The notes under the pieces: generated by a model
Told to the model about the DNA's origin: nothing
Database searches by the model: none
The model's input: only the letters and a program-made list of their open reading frames with translations
Translations under genes and position numbers: made by a program
Assembly: GCA_041447175.1 (NCBI GenBank)
Contig: CP166960.1
Span: 1,263,507 to 1,327,506, forward strand
DNA: 64,000 nucleotides
Origin: Candidatus Bathyarchaeia archaeon
Lineage (GTDB): Archaea > Thermoproteota > Bathyarchaeia > Bathyarchaeales > Bathycorpusculaceae
Direction of reading: 5' to 3'
Part shown: positions 43,053-51,002 of the stretch, piece by piece
Layout of the letters: each line of letters opens with the position of its first letter
Numbering within the stretch: position 1 is the stretch's first letter

Positions 43053-44887
43053 TGCCTACTTGTCTTCCTTTTCCAGCAGATTATCAGCAATGTAGACGCA
43101 ACGAAGAGGGGACTCATCCATGGAGAAAACTCGGGAATTGTAGGAGACGGAGACAGCTTCAAAGAGGCAGTTGGAAAAGGTGATTCTGCTTGGCCATCAT
43201 TTTCATTTTTTGGGGGTTCACCTATTGCGTAGAGTTTGCTGTCGCTGGAGCCTACATATAATACGCCGTCGGCAACAGCTGGTGAAGATTTAACGATTCC
43301 ACCCGTGGTGTAGGTCCAAATTATTGCGCCTGTAGTTGCGTTTAAGGCGTAGATTTTGTGTCCCGTCGTCGAATTTAGGAGATAAGAGGGCCCAGTGTCG
43401 TCTGAGCCCACGTAAACTATTCCGTCAGCGACAGCAGGTGAAGACTGGCTTATGGAGCCTATGGTTTGATTCCAACGTAAAGCGCCTGTTGCTGCATCTA
43501 ATGCGAAAACTCCGCCAGCATGAAGAACACTTGACCCCCCATAAGTCGTGCAAACATAAAGCATTCCGTTGGCTACTGCAGGACAAGACATGTAACAGCC
43601 TCCGCTGACGCTTCCGTTCCAAACAAAAGCGCCGTTATACGCGTTGAAAGCCTGAACAACCTCCGTCGTCGCCCCCGCATAAACTAAACCCTCATCAACA
43701 GTCAGGGCATCTATACCATAAGCATCAATGTTTCCGTTCCAGATTGCGGCTCCTGTAATTGCGTCTAGAGCTTCAAGCCCCCGCGATGACCCAATGTAAA
43801 CCACGCCGTCTGCAACTGCAGGAGAAGAAGATATCCAAGCGGATGGGTCATATATCCACAAGAGCTTGCCTGTTGTCATATTCAAAGCGTAAAGTTCGCC
43901 ACCGTGACCCGCCTCAGCAACGTAAACGCTCACATAAACTACGTCGTTCGCTACAGTTGTGGCAGAAATAGTGTTGGGATAAAGAGAGTTAATCGGACTC
44001 TTCCACAGCAGATCACCCGTTGAAGCATTTATTGCAAAGACCATGTGCGCACGGTAACCACCTGCATAGACCACGCCGTTCACAACTGCGGGGGATGACC
44101 GCGCTGGACCCTCAGTGGTGAAGTCCCAGATTAAGGTGCCATCCTGAGCGTCTACGGCATAGATGCTTCCATCGTCGGAGCCGAAATAAACTCTGCCGTC
44201 AACAACGACTGGTGAAGTCTCGATGGCTCCTCCTGTGGTGAAAAACCAACGCGTTTGGTTCGTCTTAGGACCAGATGAAGACGAAAAACCTGTGTGCCCA
44301 ACATCGTGGTGAAACATTGGCCAATCGTTGGAGTCTGATAAGTCTGCAGCGGTGGTTAATGACTCTATAGATGCAGTCGACGCCGTTTTTTCGGTTTTAA
44401 CGTTGAATTGGGTTGTTGCTGACCAATTCGCGTTATACACTACAGATGCATTGTTGATAAGTGCACCCCAGTAGACAGTTATGTTGTGGCTTCCTTCAGT
44501 TAAGTCTGTCAATTCTACTTGACCACTAAAGTTGTGGTCAGTGGCAATTGAGTATTGTACTGCTTTTGGCCCTTGAACCTCCGTAAATCTAACTCCAGAA
44601 GTCATGTTTTGCCCATCTAAAGCGTAGAAAAACCCATTAATCCACCCCTCCGATTCGTTCGCGGGAAGGAAGAAATAGCTGCTGCTTTGTGCCGTGAACT
44701 CCACAAGAACCGGGAGGGTATTTGTGGATTCGTTCTGCGGAGAAGGGATTGTGATGTTCATTTCGGGGTTCATCCAGTCTGGGGGAAGCGGATTAGCATC
44801 TGCCACTTCAAGACCCACGTTGCCCAAAGCCAAAACGAGGAATAGTGTGACTGTGACTGCTATGACTGCTTTCTTGCTCATAGCCAT
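43049..44887 (-). CDS. secreted PQQ-like eight-bladed beta-propeller protein
   Basis: A signal peptide (KAVIAVTVTLFLVLALGN) is followed by an Ig-like domain (about residues 30-165). Then WPMFHHDVGHTGFS opens eight repeats of the type VYVGSDDG.IYALNATTG..W.YTTGG, enough for one propeller. After a Pro/Ser linker the tail reads TIPEFSPWMSPLFVASTLLI...KRKTSRQ, an anchor with basic end. PQQ-type propellers of this kind bind partners rather than quinone. It shares its opening motif with the 16-repeat protein at 54.5 kb. The start is one of two ATGs (44887 or 44881). Confidence 0.85.
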   Translation of the reverse strand: MAMSKKAVIAVTVTLFLVLALGNVGLEVADANPLPPDWMNPEMNITIPSPQNESTNTLPVLVEFTAQSSSYFFLPANESEGWINGFFYALDGQNMTSGVRFTEVQGPKAVQYSIATDHNFSGQVELTDLTEGSHNITVYWGALINNASVVYNANWSATTQFNVKTEKTASTASIESLTTAADLSDSNDWPMFHHDVGHTGFSSSSGPKTNQTRWFFTTGGAIETSPVVVDGRVYFGSDDGSIYAVDAQDGTLIWDFTTEGPARSSPAVVNGVVYAGGYRAHMVFAINASTGDLLWKSPINSLYPNTISATTVANDVVYVSVYVAEAGHGGELYALNMTTGKLLWIYDPSAWISSSPAVADGVVYIGSSRGLEALDAITGAAIWNGNIDAYGIDALTVDEGLVYAGATTEVVQAFNAYNGAFVWNGSVSGGCYMSCPAVANGMLYVCTTYGGSSVLHAGGVFALDAATGALRWNQTIGSISQSSPAVADGIVYVGSDDTGPSYLLNSTTGHKIYALNATTGAIIWTYTTGGIVKSSPAVADGVLYVGSSDSKLYAIGEPPKNENDGQAESPFPTASLKLSPSPTIPEFSPWMSPLFVASTLLIICWKRKTSRQ

Positions 44888-45049
44888 CAGCAAGTAATTA
44901 GGGGTGCAACAAGTTAAAAGGGTGTTTGTCAAGGTTTCTTCTGTAAAGAAAACTTTTAACCAAACGAAAGGGCTGCCCCGTGACGCGGCGGGGTTTAGTT
45001 ATTCCGCAAGTTATATGAGCCCAAAACGCTCCATTCACAAAGGATAAAC

Positions 45050-46438
45050 ATGAAAAGAATTGCCTGCCTGCTCCTCATCGCCCTCTTAGCCACCTCAACA
45101 ATGGCATGCCTATGCAACGCAAACTTTTTTCCACCCCCCGCATCGCTTCAACATGTTTACATCCGCGACGACGGTAGCATAGACCCCCCATCGGTTCCCA
45201 TCAGGCGAGAAAACAACATTTACACGTTCACAGAAGACCTCTCAAACTTCACGCTAAACATCCAACGCAGCAACATAGCAGTGGACGGCGCAGGACACGT
45301 TTTGGCTGGGAACAGCAGCGGGCAAGGCATCGTTATGCGAAACGTGGCGGGCGTCATTATTAGGGATTTGACGGTTAGGAACCTACGGGAAGGCATTGAA
45401 CTCACCTCATCCGTGGACTGCACACTTAGCCGAGTAACGGTAACCAAAGCAGAGCGTGGCGTTTACCTGTATAATTCCTCAAACAACATTATCCAAAAGA
45501 GCACCGTGAGGGCTAACAGCGGCGATGGCATCGTACTTTTGGATGGCTGCAACAACAACAGCATAACCGACAGCTGGATAGCAGATAATGGCAACGGAGG
45601 CATAAGCCTTCAAGCTCCTAATACGCTTCTAAACCAGACTGCCTGCAACCAAAACAGCATCATAGGAAACAACATCACAGCCAACGCGGTCTATGGCATC
45701 TGGATTTTGTCCTCCTCCGACTGCCTGATCCAACGCAACACTATTGGCAACAGCCAGTGGGGCATCCAACTGCATGGGGAGAACTGTAAAAACACCACCA
45801 TCATTTGGAACCAAATCCGAAGCTGCCGAGGCTTTGGCATCATTTTAGCTGGCAAAACCAGCGGCAACACCGTCGCCAAAAACACGTTGATGTGGAACCA
45901 AGTTGGCGTGGACCTCACCCTCTCAGAGGATAGCCAGTTTTACAGTAACAACTTTGTTTACAACTATCAGCAGGTTGACACCCACTACGTTGGAGGCTTG
46001 GAAGGGGCACCGTGGTCTTTGTCGCCTCGTAACTTTTGGGATAACGGTTCAGAGACTGGCGGGAACTACTGGAGTGACTTGTACCGAAGCGACGACGATG
46101 ACGACGGCTACATTGACACACCCTACATCGTTGATGAAAACAACACTGACCATTACCCTTTAATGCAGACGTTTGGCAACGTCGAAGGCTACGCAATGCC
46201 TACTCAGTCGCCCAAGCCTTCAACAGCCGCCACGCCATCCGCCACTGCATCACCCAACGAAACTTATAATCCACATTCTACCCCCACATTCCCCATCGAA
46301 ATCGCCTACCTCATAGCATTCACCATAGCCGTTGTCGCCATCGCAACAGCGTACACAGTCAAAAAACGCAAACCCCACCCAGCACCCAAACAAGACAGAC
46401 AGACAAGCAGCTACGGGAAACGCGATGACGGACCTTGA
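45050..46438 (+). CDS. NosD-like right-handed beta-helix surface protein
   Basis: Signal peptide KRIACLLLIALLATSTMACLC; then a domain starting FTLNIQRSNIAVDGAGHVLAG and repeated beta-helix rungs (IIRDLTVRNLREGIELTSS, NSITDSWIADNGNGGISL, IQRNTIGNSQWGIQLHG), a NosD/CASH-type pattern. After FWDNGSETGGNYWSDLYRSD comes an acidic Ca-type loop (DDDDDGYIDTPYIVDENNTD). A Pro/Ser/Thr linker leads to TPTFPIEIAYLIAFTI... and a KKRK end, the shared tail type. It is divergent from the propeller operon. A TATA-like GTTATATGAG lies at about 45010-45019. Confidence 0.84.
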   Translation: MKRIACLLLIALLATSTMACLCNANFFPPPASLQHVYIRDDGSIDPPSVPIRRENNIYTFTEDLSNFTLNIQRSNIAVDGAGHVLAGNSSGQGIVMRNVAGVIIRDLTVRNLREGIELTSSVDCTLSRVTVTKAERGVYLYNSSNNIIQKSTVRANSGDGIVLLDGCNNNSITDSWIADNGNGGISLQAPNTLLNQTACNQNSIIGNNITANAVYGIWILSSSDCLIQRNTIGNSQWGIQLHGENCKNTTIIWNQIRSCRGFGIILAGKTSGNTVAKNTLMWNQVGVDLTLSEDSQFYSNNFVYNYQQVDTHYVGGLEGAPWSLSPRNFWDNGSETGGNYWSDLYRSDDDDDGYIDTPYIVDENNTDHYPLMQTFGNVEGYAMPTQSPKPSTAATPSATASPNETYNPHSTPTFPIEIAYLIAFTIAVVAIATAYTVKKRKPHPAPKQDRQTSSYGKRDDGP

Positions 46439-46898
46439 AATAGCCAAAAGCGAGCTACACGAAGAAAAACTATCCTTAGCTATGGTTAAAGATGGAAACG
46501 TCCTCTACGCCACAAAGAGTGACCCCGTCACCAGCATGCTAGAGGCTATTGATAAACACGGCGACAAGCTGATTGGTGCGTCGGTTGCTGTTCACGAGTC
46601 GACAAAAGCCTTCGCCTTACTTTGCGCCTACGCAAACATCAAAGAGGTTTACTCAGTGAGGATAAGCCGCAAAGCATTGACGACTTTCAAAACCAGCAAA
46701 ATCAGTGTGTATTGGAACAAACTTGCCGAAAACACCAAAAACAGTGACAACACAGCCAGTTGCCCCTTTGAGAGAGCCGCCGCAAACATAAATGACCCCA
46801 AGAACGCGTATCAAACCTTAAAGAAGCGGTTCTTAAACTCCAAAAAAACGTCTCAGAAAACCACGAACGATTTATATCGCAGCAAGGTGAAAGATTAA
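46425..46898 (+). CDS. DUF1893 family protein
   Basis: The first 100 residues match the DUF1893 pattern: ELHEEKLSLAMVKDGNVLYAT, DKLIGASVAVHESTKAFALLC, IKEVYSVRISRKALTTF and a CPFE motif (ASCPFERAAAN). The family is small and uncharacterised; a Cys and several conserved Lys suggest a small-molecule site. The C-terminal 40 residues are basic and specific to this protein. The ATG at 46425 overlaps the end of the NosD-like gene by 14 bp. The thioredoxin gene follows after 12 bp, so these may form one transcript. Confidence 0.82.
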   Translation: MTDLEIAKSELHEEKLSLAMVKDGNVLYATKSDPVTSMLEAIDKHGDKLIGASVAVHESTKAFALLCAYANIKEVYSVRISRKALTTFKTSKISVYWNKLAENTKNSDNTASCPFERAAANINDPKNAYQTLKKRFLNSKKTSQKTTNDLYRSKVKD

Positions 46899-46910
46899 TA
46901 GTGAACTCTT

Positions 46911-47234
46911 ATGATCAACGAACCTTTTCATCTGACAGATGTAAATTTTGAAGAAACCGTCAACAAGAATCCCCTAATCCTGGTTGACTTCTGGGCAGGG
47001 TGGTGTGGGCCATGCCGCGCTTTGGCGCCCACAATCGCAGAGTTAGCTAACGACTTGACAGGCAAAGTGTTAGTTGCCAAACTTAATGTTGATGAAAACC
47101 CCAAAACAGCAGAAAAATTTCAAGTTTTCAGCATTCCAACCGTGGTTCTGATTAAGGGTGGACAAGAAGTGGACCGCATCGTTGGTCTGTGCCCAAGAAA
47201 ACAATACGATGCCGCACTAGAGAAACACATGTAA
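46911..47234 (+). CDS. trxA: thioredoxin
   Basis: 107 residues with the active site FWAGWCGPCRALAP (Cys32 and Cys35) and the cis-Pro region FSIPTVVLIKGG. It is a classical single-domain thioredoxin that reduces protein disulfides. The start is ATG 46911, 12 bp after the DUF1893 gene. A thioredoxin reductase is not present in the window. Confidence 0.95.
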   Translation: MINEPFHLTDVNFEETVNKNPLILVDFWAGWCGPCRALAPTIAELANDLTGKVLVAKLNVDENPKTAEKFQVFSIPTVVLIKGGQEVDRIVGLCPRKQYDAALEKHM

Positions 47235-47252
47235 CAGCTTGTTGAACGGCAG

Positions 47253-47888
47253 TTATTGCTGCTGTAGTTTCATTTTTTCGTACATCTTATCAAATGTCCA
47301 TTTGATGCTGGATTTGAGTTCTTTGAGGCGTTCTTCATCGACGTTTTTGAGGATGATTTCGCGGATTAAGTCGTCTTCGCGGACGATGTTGTAGCTAAAC
47401 ATTTTTTCAGGCGTCAACTGCTTAAGCCGCACCAACTCGGTATCTTTGTCCTGCATCTTTGCAAAAACACGCTCCACCAAAAAATTGGTAAACGGCATCG
47501 TATTCACGCTGAAATGTTTGCTTTCGTCAGGCAAAACGTGAATAGAATCGTCTTTTTCAATGTAAATTATCGCCAACGACTCATCATGAACCGTCTTAAG
47601 CGGGATTACGTTGTCGGGTTCCCCACCCATATAGCCTGTTGGGCGGCTGGGTTTAGGCGCAGGTTTCTCTTCAACTTCGGGGGAGGGTTCCGTTGGGGCG
47701 GCTTGAGCTTCAACGTCTTTAAGGCTACCTCGTTTGAAGCCCTTCTCAAGCAAAATGCCGTTGACAACCTCGAGGGTTAATTGAAGCTCCTTGGCTTCGG
47801 CGTCCAGTTCCGCGAGGCGCGTTTCTAAACGTTGTTTGAGGGCAACGATAGCTTTGATTCTTTCTTGGTCCTGCGACACATCATGCAC
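47253..47888 (-). CDS. coiled-coil protein with a conserved C-terminal domain, unknown
   Basis: Residues about 5-60 form a coiled coil (IKAIVALKQRLETRLAELDAE). A Pro/Glu linker follows (about 65-90), then a folded domain with VIPLKTVHDESLAIIYIEKDD, HFSVNTMPFTNFLVERVFAKM and a helical end. I do not recognise the family. The start is GTG at 47888 or, if the TATA-like CCATATACAAATAG (about 47895-47908) gives a leaderless mRNA, the GTG at 47879. Confidence 0.68.
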   Translation of the reverse strand: MHDVSQDQERIKAIVALKQRLETRLAELDAEAKELQLTLEVVNGILLEKGFKRGSLKDVEAQAAPTEPSPEVEEKPAPKPSRPTGYMGGEPDNVIPLKTVHDESLAIIYIEKDDSIHVLPDESKHFSVNTMPFTNFLVERVFAKMQDKDTELVRLKQLTPEKMFSYNIVREDDLIREIILKNVDEERLKELKSSIKWTFDKMYEKMKLQQQ

Positions 47889-48091
47889 CAGCTATTTGTA
47901 TATGGCTTCTACTTATCAATTCTTTCGCTAAAACCCACATCACCCAAATTACCCTCCAACACGCCATGTTAGCGTTTCTTGTGGGTGAATCGCAACAATC
48001 ACAAACGCTTAAGAACACTTTGCGCCTTGCCTTCTAAGGCTGTTTTAACGTTATTTTATGGAGGTGAACCAACTTTAACCTTTTAGCAGCG

Positions 48092-48397
48092 ATGGGTTGG
48101 ATTTTAGCAGTTATAGGCGGCGTGATTCTGGTCATATTTGGTTTAATCTCCATCTTCAGCAGCCCTTTCGTGGGCATCTTCACGGTCTCCCTCATAAGCG
48201 GTCTTGACGCATTATTAAGCGGCATAATTCTCCTCATCGCAGGCGTAATCGCCATCGCAGGCGCAAAATGGACTTCCCACATACTCTGGGGCATAATTCT
48301 CCTAATTGTGGGCTTCATAGCAGGCGGCGTCGGAGGCACGATGGTCTTCATCGGCGCTCTACTGGGGTTGCTTTCTCGACTAATGAAATCCAAATAG
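48092..48397 (+). CDS. small four-helix membrane protein
   Basis: 101 residues, almost all hydrophobic: ILAVIGGVILVIFGLISIF, LLSGIILLIAGVIAIAGA, ILWGIILLIVGFIAGGVGG and a final short helix with KSK. A strong GGAGGTGA lies about 26 nt before the ATG, further than usual; codons TTT-AAC-CTT-TTA between them are in frame but contain no normal start. The function is unknown. Confidence 0.68.
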   Translation: MGWILAVIGGVILVIFGLISIFSSPFVGIFTVSLISGLDALLSGIILLIAGVIAIAGAKWTSHILWGIILLIVGFIAGGVGGTMVFIGALLGLLSRLMKSK

Positions 48398-48467
48398 CAA
48401 AGGCACAGGTTACGCTACAACACACGCCACAGGAAAAAGGAAACAGAACAGACCTCAACCAAAGCGT

Positions 48468-48490
48468 ATGCTAAGCCTTTGAGTTAGCAT
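48468..48490. terminator. 7-bp stem hairpin between convergent genes
   Basis: ATGCTAA pairs with TTAGCAT around a 9-nt loop, 71 bp after one stop and 46 bp before the other. There is no long T-tract, so a bidirectional terminator role is only likely by position. Confidence 0.35.
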
Positions 48491-48535
48491 GTTTCCGGAA
48501 CGGAGAGGCAGACAGAAAATGCACACATATCCCAG

Positions 48536-48691
48536 TTAGTAGGTTGGTCCAAGAGGCTTCTTCCAGAATTCAGCTTTGGACTCGGCTTTTTCTTGGCCAC
48601 TTTGCGATTGAGGTTTTAGGGCACCACATTTTTTGCAGACCAAGGAGTCATCTTTCTGTTCTGCGCCACAACCTAAACACAGCCAAACCAT
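48536..48691 (-). CDS. 51-aa zinc-ribbon microprotein
   Basis: The minus strand reads MVWLCLGCGAEQKDDSLVCK, then KCGALKPQ, a two-CxxC ribbon (Cys 5, 8, 19 and 22), followed by a charged segment (GQEKAESKAEF) and WKKPLGPTY at the end. GAAGGATA provides a ribosome-binding site about 10 nt before the ATG. It probably binds zinc. Such ribbon microproteins are common in archaea, with unknown partners. It is divergent from the FAD oxidoreductase gene. Confidence 0.7.
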   Translation of the reverse strand: MVWLCLGCGAEQKDDSLVCKKCGALKPQSQSGQEKAESKAEFWKKPLGPTY

Positions 48692-48861
48692 ATCTTATCC
48701 TTCAAGAAGCGCCACGAATCTTCTCAACTGAGATTTAACAAGAGAACAGTATTTGTGTTTTGTGCAAATCCCCCAAAACCCCCTTTCATTTCCAGCCGAG
48801 CAGAAAAATCAACAAAAGCTATTTACGCATAACCAGTATAGCTCAGCTTAGGGTTTTCGCG

Positions 48862-50328
48862 TTGGCAAACAGAATCATAGTGATAGGTGCAGGGATAGGC
48901 GGCTTATCCGCGGGGTGCTACGCCCAGATGAACGGATTTGAAAGCCAAATCTTTGAAATGCATAACCTTCCAGGCGGGCAATGCACAGCTTGGAAAAGAG
49001 GCGGCTTCACCTTCGACGGCTGCATACACCATTTAGCAGGATGTAAACAGGGTTACCTGCTGGAAGCCATGTGGAAAGAGTTAGGGGCACTGCCAAATAG
49101 GTGCATCATTTTTCCAAAAGACATGTGCCAAGTGGAAGATGAAAAGGGCAAACGCTTCACCGTCTACGTTAACCTTGAACAGCTTAAACAGGAAATGCAG
49201 GAACTCGCACCCCAAGACACTGCAGCCATAGACAGCTACATCAAGGCGGCACAAAAATTCACAGATTTGGACATGTTGGACATGCCCCTTTTGGACTCAG
49301 CGGGGTTTGCGGGGCGCTTTGTGAAAATGGCAACCCTCATGAAGTACGGATTACCCATGAGCCAGTTTGCCCAAAAATTTCAAGACCCCTTCATGCGCAA
49401 GGTTTTCCCCACCATTCAGTATGACTGGACAGAAACCCCGCTGTTTGTGCACCTGAACATGATGGGCAACTGTCACAGCCAAAACTACGGGGTCCCCGAA
49501 GGAGGCTCGTTGGAGTTTGCCAAAGCCATCGAACAGAAATACCGTAAACTCGGCGGAACCATAAACTACAACGCGAAAGTGCAAAAAATCCTTGTTGAAA
49601 ACGACACCGCAGTGGGCGTTAGGCTTGCAGATGGTAGCGAGCACCGCGCTGATGTTGTGATTTCGGATGCGTTTGCTCACACCACCATCTTTGACATGCT
49701 GGAGGGGCGCTACATTGACGAGAACGTAGAAAAGATGTTTTCCAAACCCAAGGACGAAGTTGAGATGGGCATCCACGTCTCGCTGGGCGTAAACCGCGAC
49801 TTGAGTAAGGAGCCGCGGGCGTTGGCGCTGTTTTTGGAGAAGCCCACAAAAATCGCTGACAAAGAACGCATTAAGCTGGATTTGGAGCTTTTCGGCTACG
49901 ACCCCACATTAGCACCGGCTGGAAAATCAGTCATAAAGGCGCTTTTACCAACATCATACACGTTCTGGAACAACCTACGCAACGACCAAAAACGTTACAA
50001 AGCACAAAAACAGGCGATAGCCCAAACTGTACTAGAACTTCTGGAGAAGTGCTTTCCAGGCATAACTGACCAAGTAGAAGCTGCCGACGTAGTCACGCCC
50101 CTGACGACAGAGCGGTTCACAGGCATTAACGCCACCTACGACATCAGCTGGGGATTCACGGGTTCCCTGAAATTCATGCGTGGACAGCCTCGTGCGCTGC
50201 CCAAACTAAAAGGCTTTTATTTAGCGGGTGGACAGGCAGGACTGCCGGGATGTGCGGCTCAGGCAAGAAACATTATTCGCAAAATCTGTCAGCAGCACAA
50301 CCGCAAATTTCGACACACCCAAAACTAA
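48862..50328 (+). CDS. FAD-dependent oxidoreductase, phytoene desaturase/CrtI-like family
   Basis: The FAD dinucleotide motif is IIVIGAGIGGLSAGCYAQMNG, followed by FEMHNLPGGQCTAWKRGGFTFDGCIHHLAG and the C-terminal FAD motif GFYLAGGQAGLPGCAAQARNI (given in part). At about 488 residues it fits the CrtI/CrtO/RetSat-like amine oxidase superfamily that desaturates or isomerises isoprenoids. The substrate is not known; no carotenoid genes are nearby. The TTG at 48862 is preferred because the FAD motif starts within five residues of it; the frame continues 34 codons upstream. Confidence 0.86.
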   Translation: MANRIIVIGAGIGGLSAGCYAQMNGFESQIFEMHNLPGGQCTAWKRGGFTFDGCIHHLAGCKQGYLLEAMWKELGALPNRCIIFPKDMCQVEDEKGKRFTVYVNLEQLKQEMQELAPQDTAAIDSYIKAAQKFTDLDMLDMPLLDSAGFAGRFVKMATLMKYGLPMSQFAQKFQDPFMRKVFPTIQYDWTETPLFVHLNMMGNCHSQNYGVPEGGSLEFAKAIEQKYRKLGGTINYNAKVQKILVENDTAVGVRLADGSEHRADVVISDAFAHTTIFDMLEGRYIDENVEKMFSKPKDEVEMGIHVSLGVNRDLSKEPRALALFLEKPTKIADKERIKLDLELFGYDPTLAPAGKSVIKALLPTSYTFWNNLRNDQKRYKAQKQAIAQTVLELLEKCFPGITDQVEAADVVTPLTTERFTGINATYDISWGFTGSLKFMRGQPRALPKLKGFYLAGGQAGLPGCAAQARNIIRKICQQHNRKFRHTQN

Positions 50329-51002
50329 ATCGCTTCGTGGGGTGCTTTGCCAAATTTTGCCACCATCCGATGTAGCCTCTGTAACTGTTGCTGTACATTA
50401 ACAACAACAGGCACCGAGGTCCCCATGGGTTTACATCGCCCAGCCAAAATAGCTTGGGCAACAGCGTCCACAGTGGGTTCTGCGTCGATAACCGTGTATG
50501 CAACCCCAATTTGTGGAGCGTAATGGGCGTCGGTTCCTGCAACACGTGATAAACCAAACTGCACCGCCGCCTGCTCGGCTTTGCGTCTGCTACGGTGGAA
50601 GGGAAACGCGCGCGCATTCAAAGTCTCGATGGCGTCAAACTTTGCAGAGACATTTTTGCCCAAACTTCCCTTGAAAAGGGCATACGGGTGGCATGCAACC
50701 GCGACTCCGCCAGCATCATGAATTTTCTCGACTGTTACTTCTGCAGATAAGCCTCGCGGGATGACTTCACGGAGGTTGAGCCCCACGATGTGCCCGTCGG
50801 CGCTGGAAACTTCTATGCCGGGAATTATGAGGAAATCAGGGGTTTGTTTGGCGATTTTAAGCGCGCCCTCGACACGGTTATGGTCGGTAACGGCAACGGC
50901 GTTTAAGCCACGTTTTTTGGCAAAAAGAATCAGTTCTTTTGGTGTAATCATTGAGTCTGAACTGTAGCAGGAGTGCACATGGAGGTCAGCTTTGACGACC
51001 AT
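50325..51002 (-). CDS. PHP-domain metal-dependent phosphoesterase
   Basis: The PHP motifs are visible: ADLHVHSCYSSDS (motif I), VAVTDHNRVEGAL (II), IIPGIEVSSADGHIVGL (III), VAVACHPYALFKG and VAGTDAHYAPQIG (IV). Such stand-alone enzymes hydrolyse phosphoester bonds, for example in nucleotides or histidinol phosphate. The ATG overlaps the MetRS stop by one base (TAATG), so it is translationally coupled with MetRS. Its stop overlaps the stop region of the convergent oxidoreductase gene. Confidence 0.9.
   Translation of the reverse strand: MVVKADLHVHSCYSSDSMITPKELILFAKKRGLNAVAVTDHNRVEGALKIAKQTPDFLIIPGIEVSSADGHIVGLNLREVIPRGLSAEVTVEKIHDAGGVAVACHPYALFKGSLGKNVSAKFDAIETLNARAFPFHRSRRKAEQAAVQFGLSRVAGTDAHYAPQIGVAYTVIDAEPTVDAVAQAILAGRCKPMGTSVPVVVNVQQQLQRLHRMVAKFGKAPHEAI

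Noticed and set aside
46332-46424. 31-codon extension of the DUF1893 protein
   Set aside because: It lies in the second frame of the NosD-like gene's tail and is Gln/Asn/Pro-rich; the family begins at 46425.
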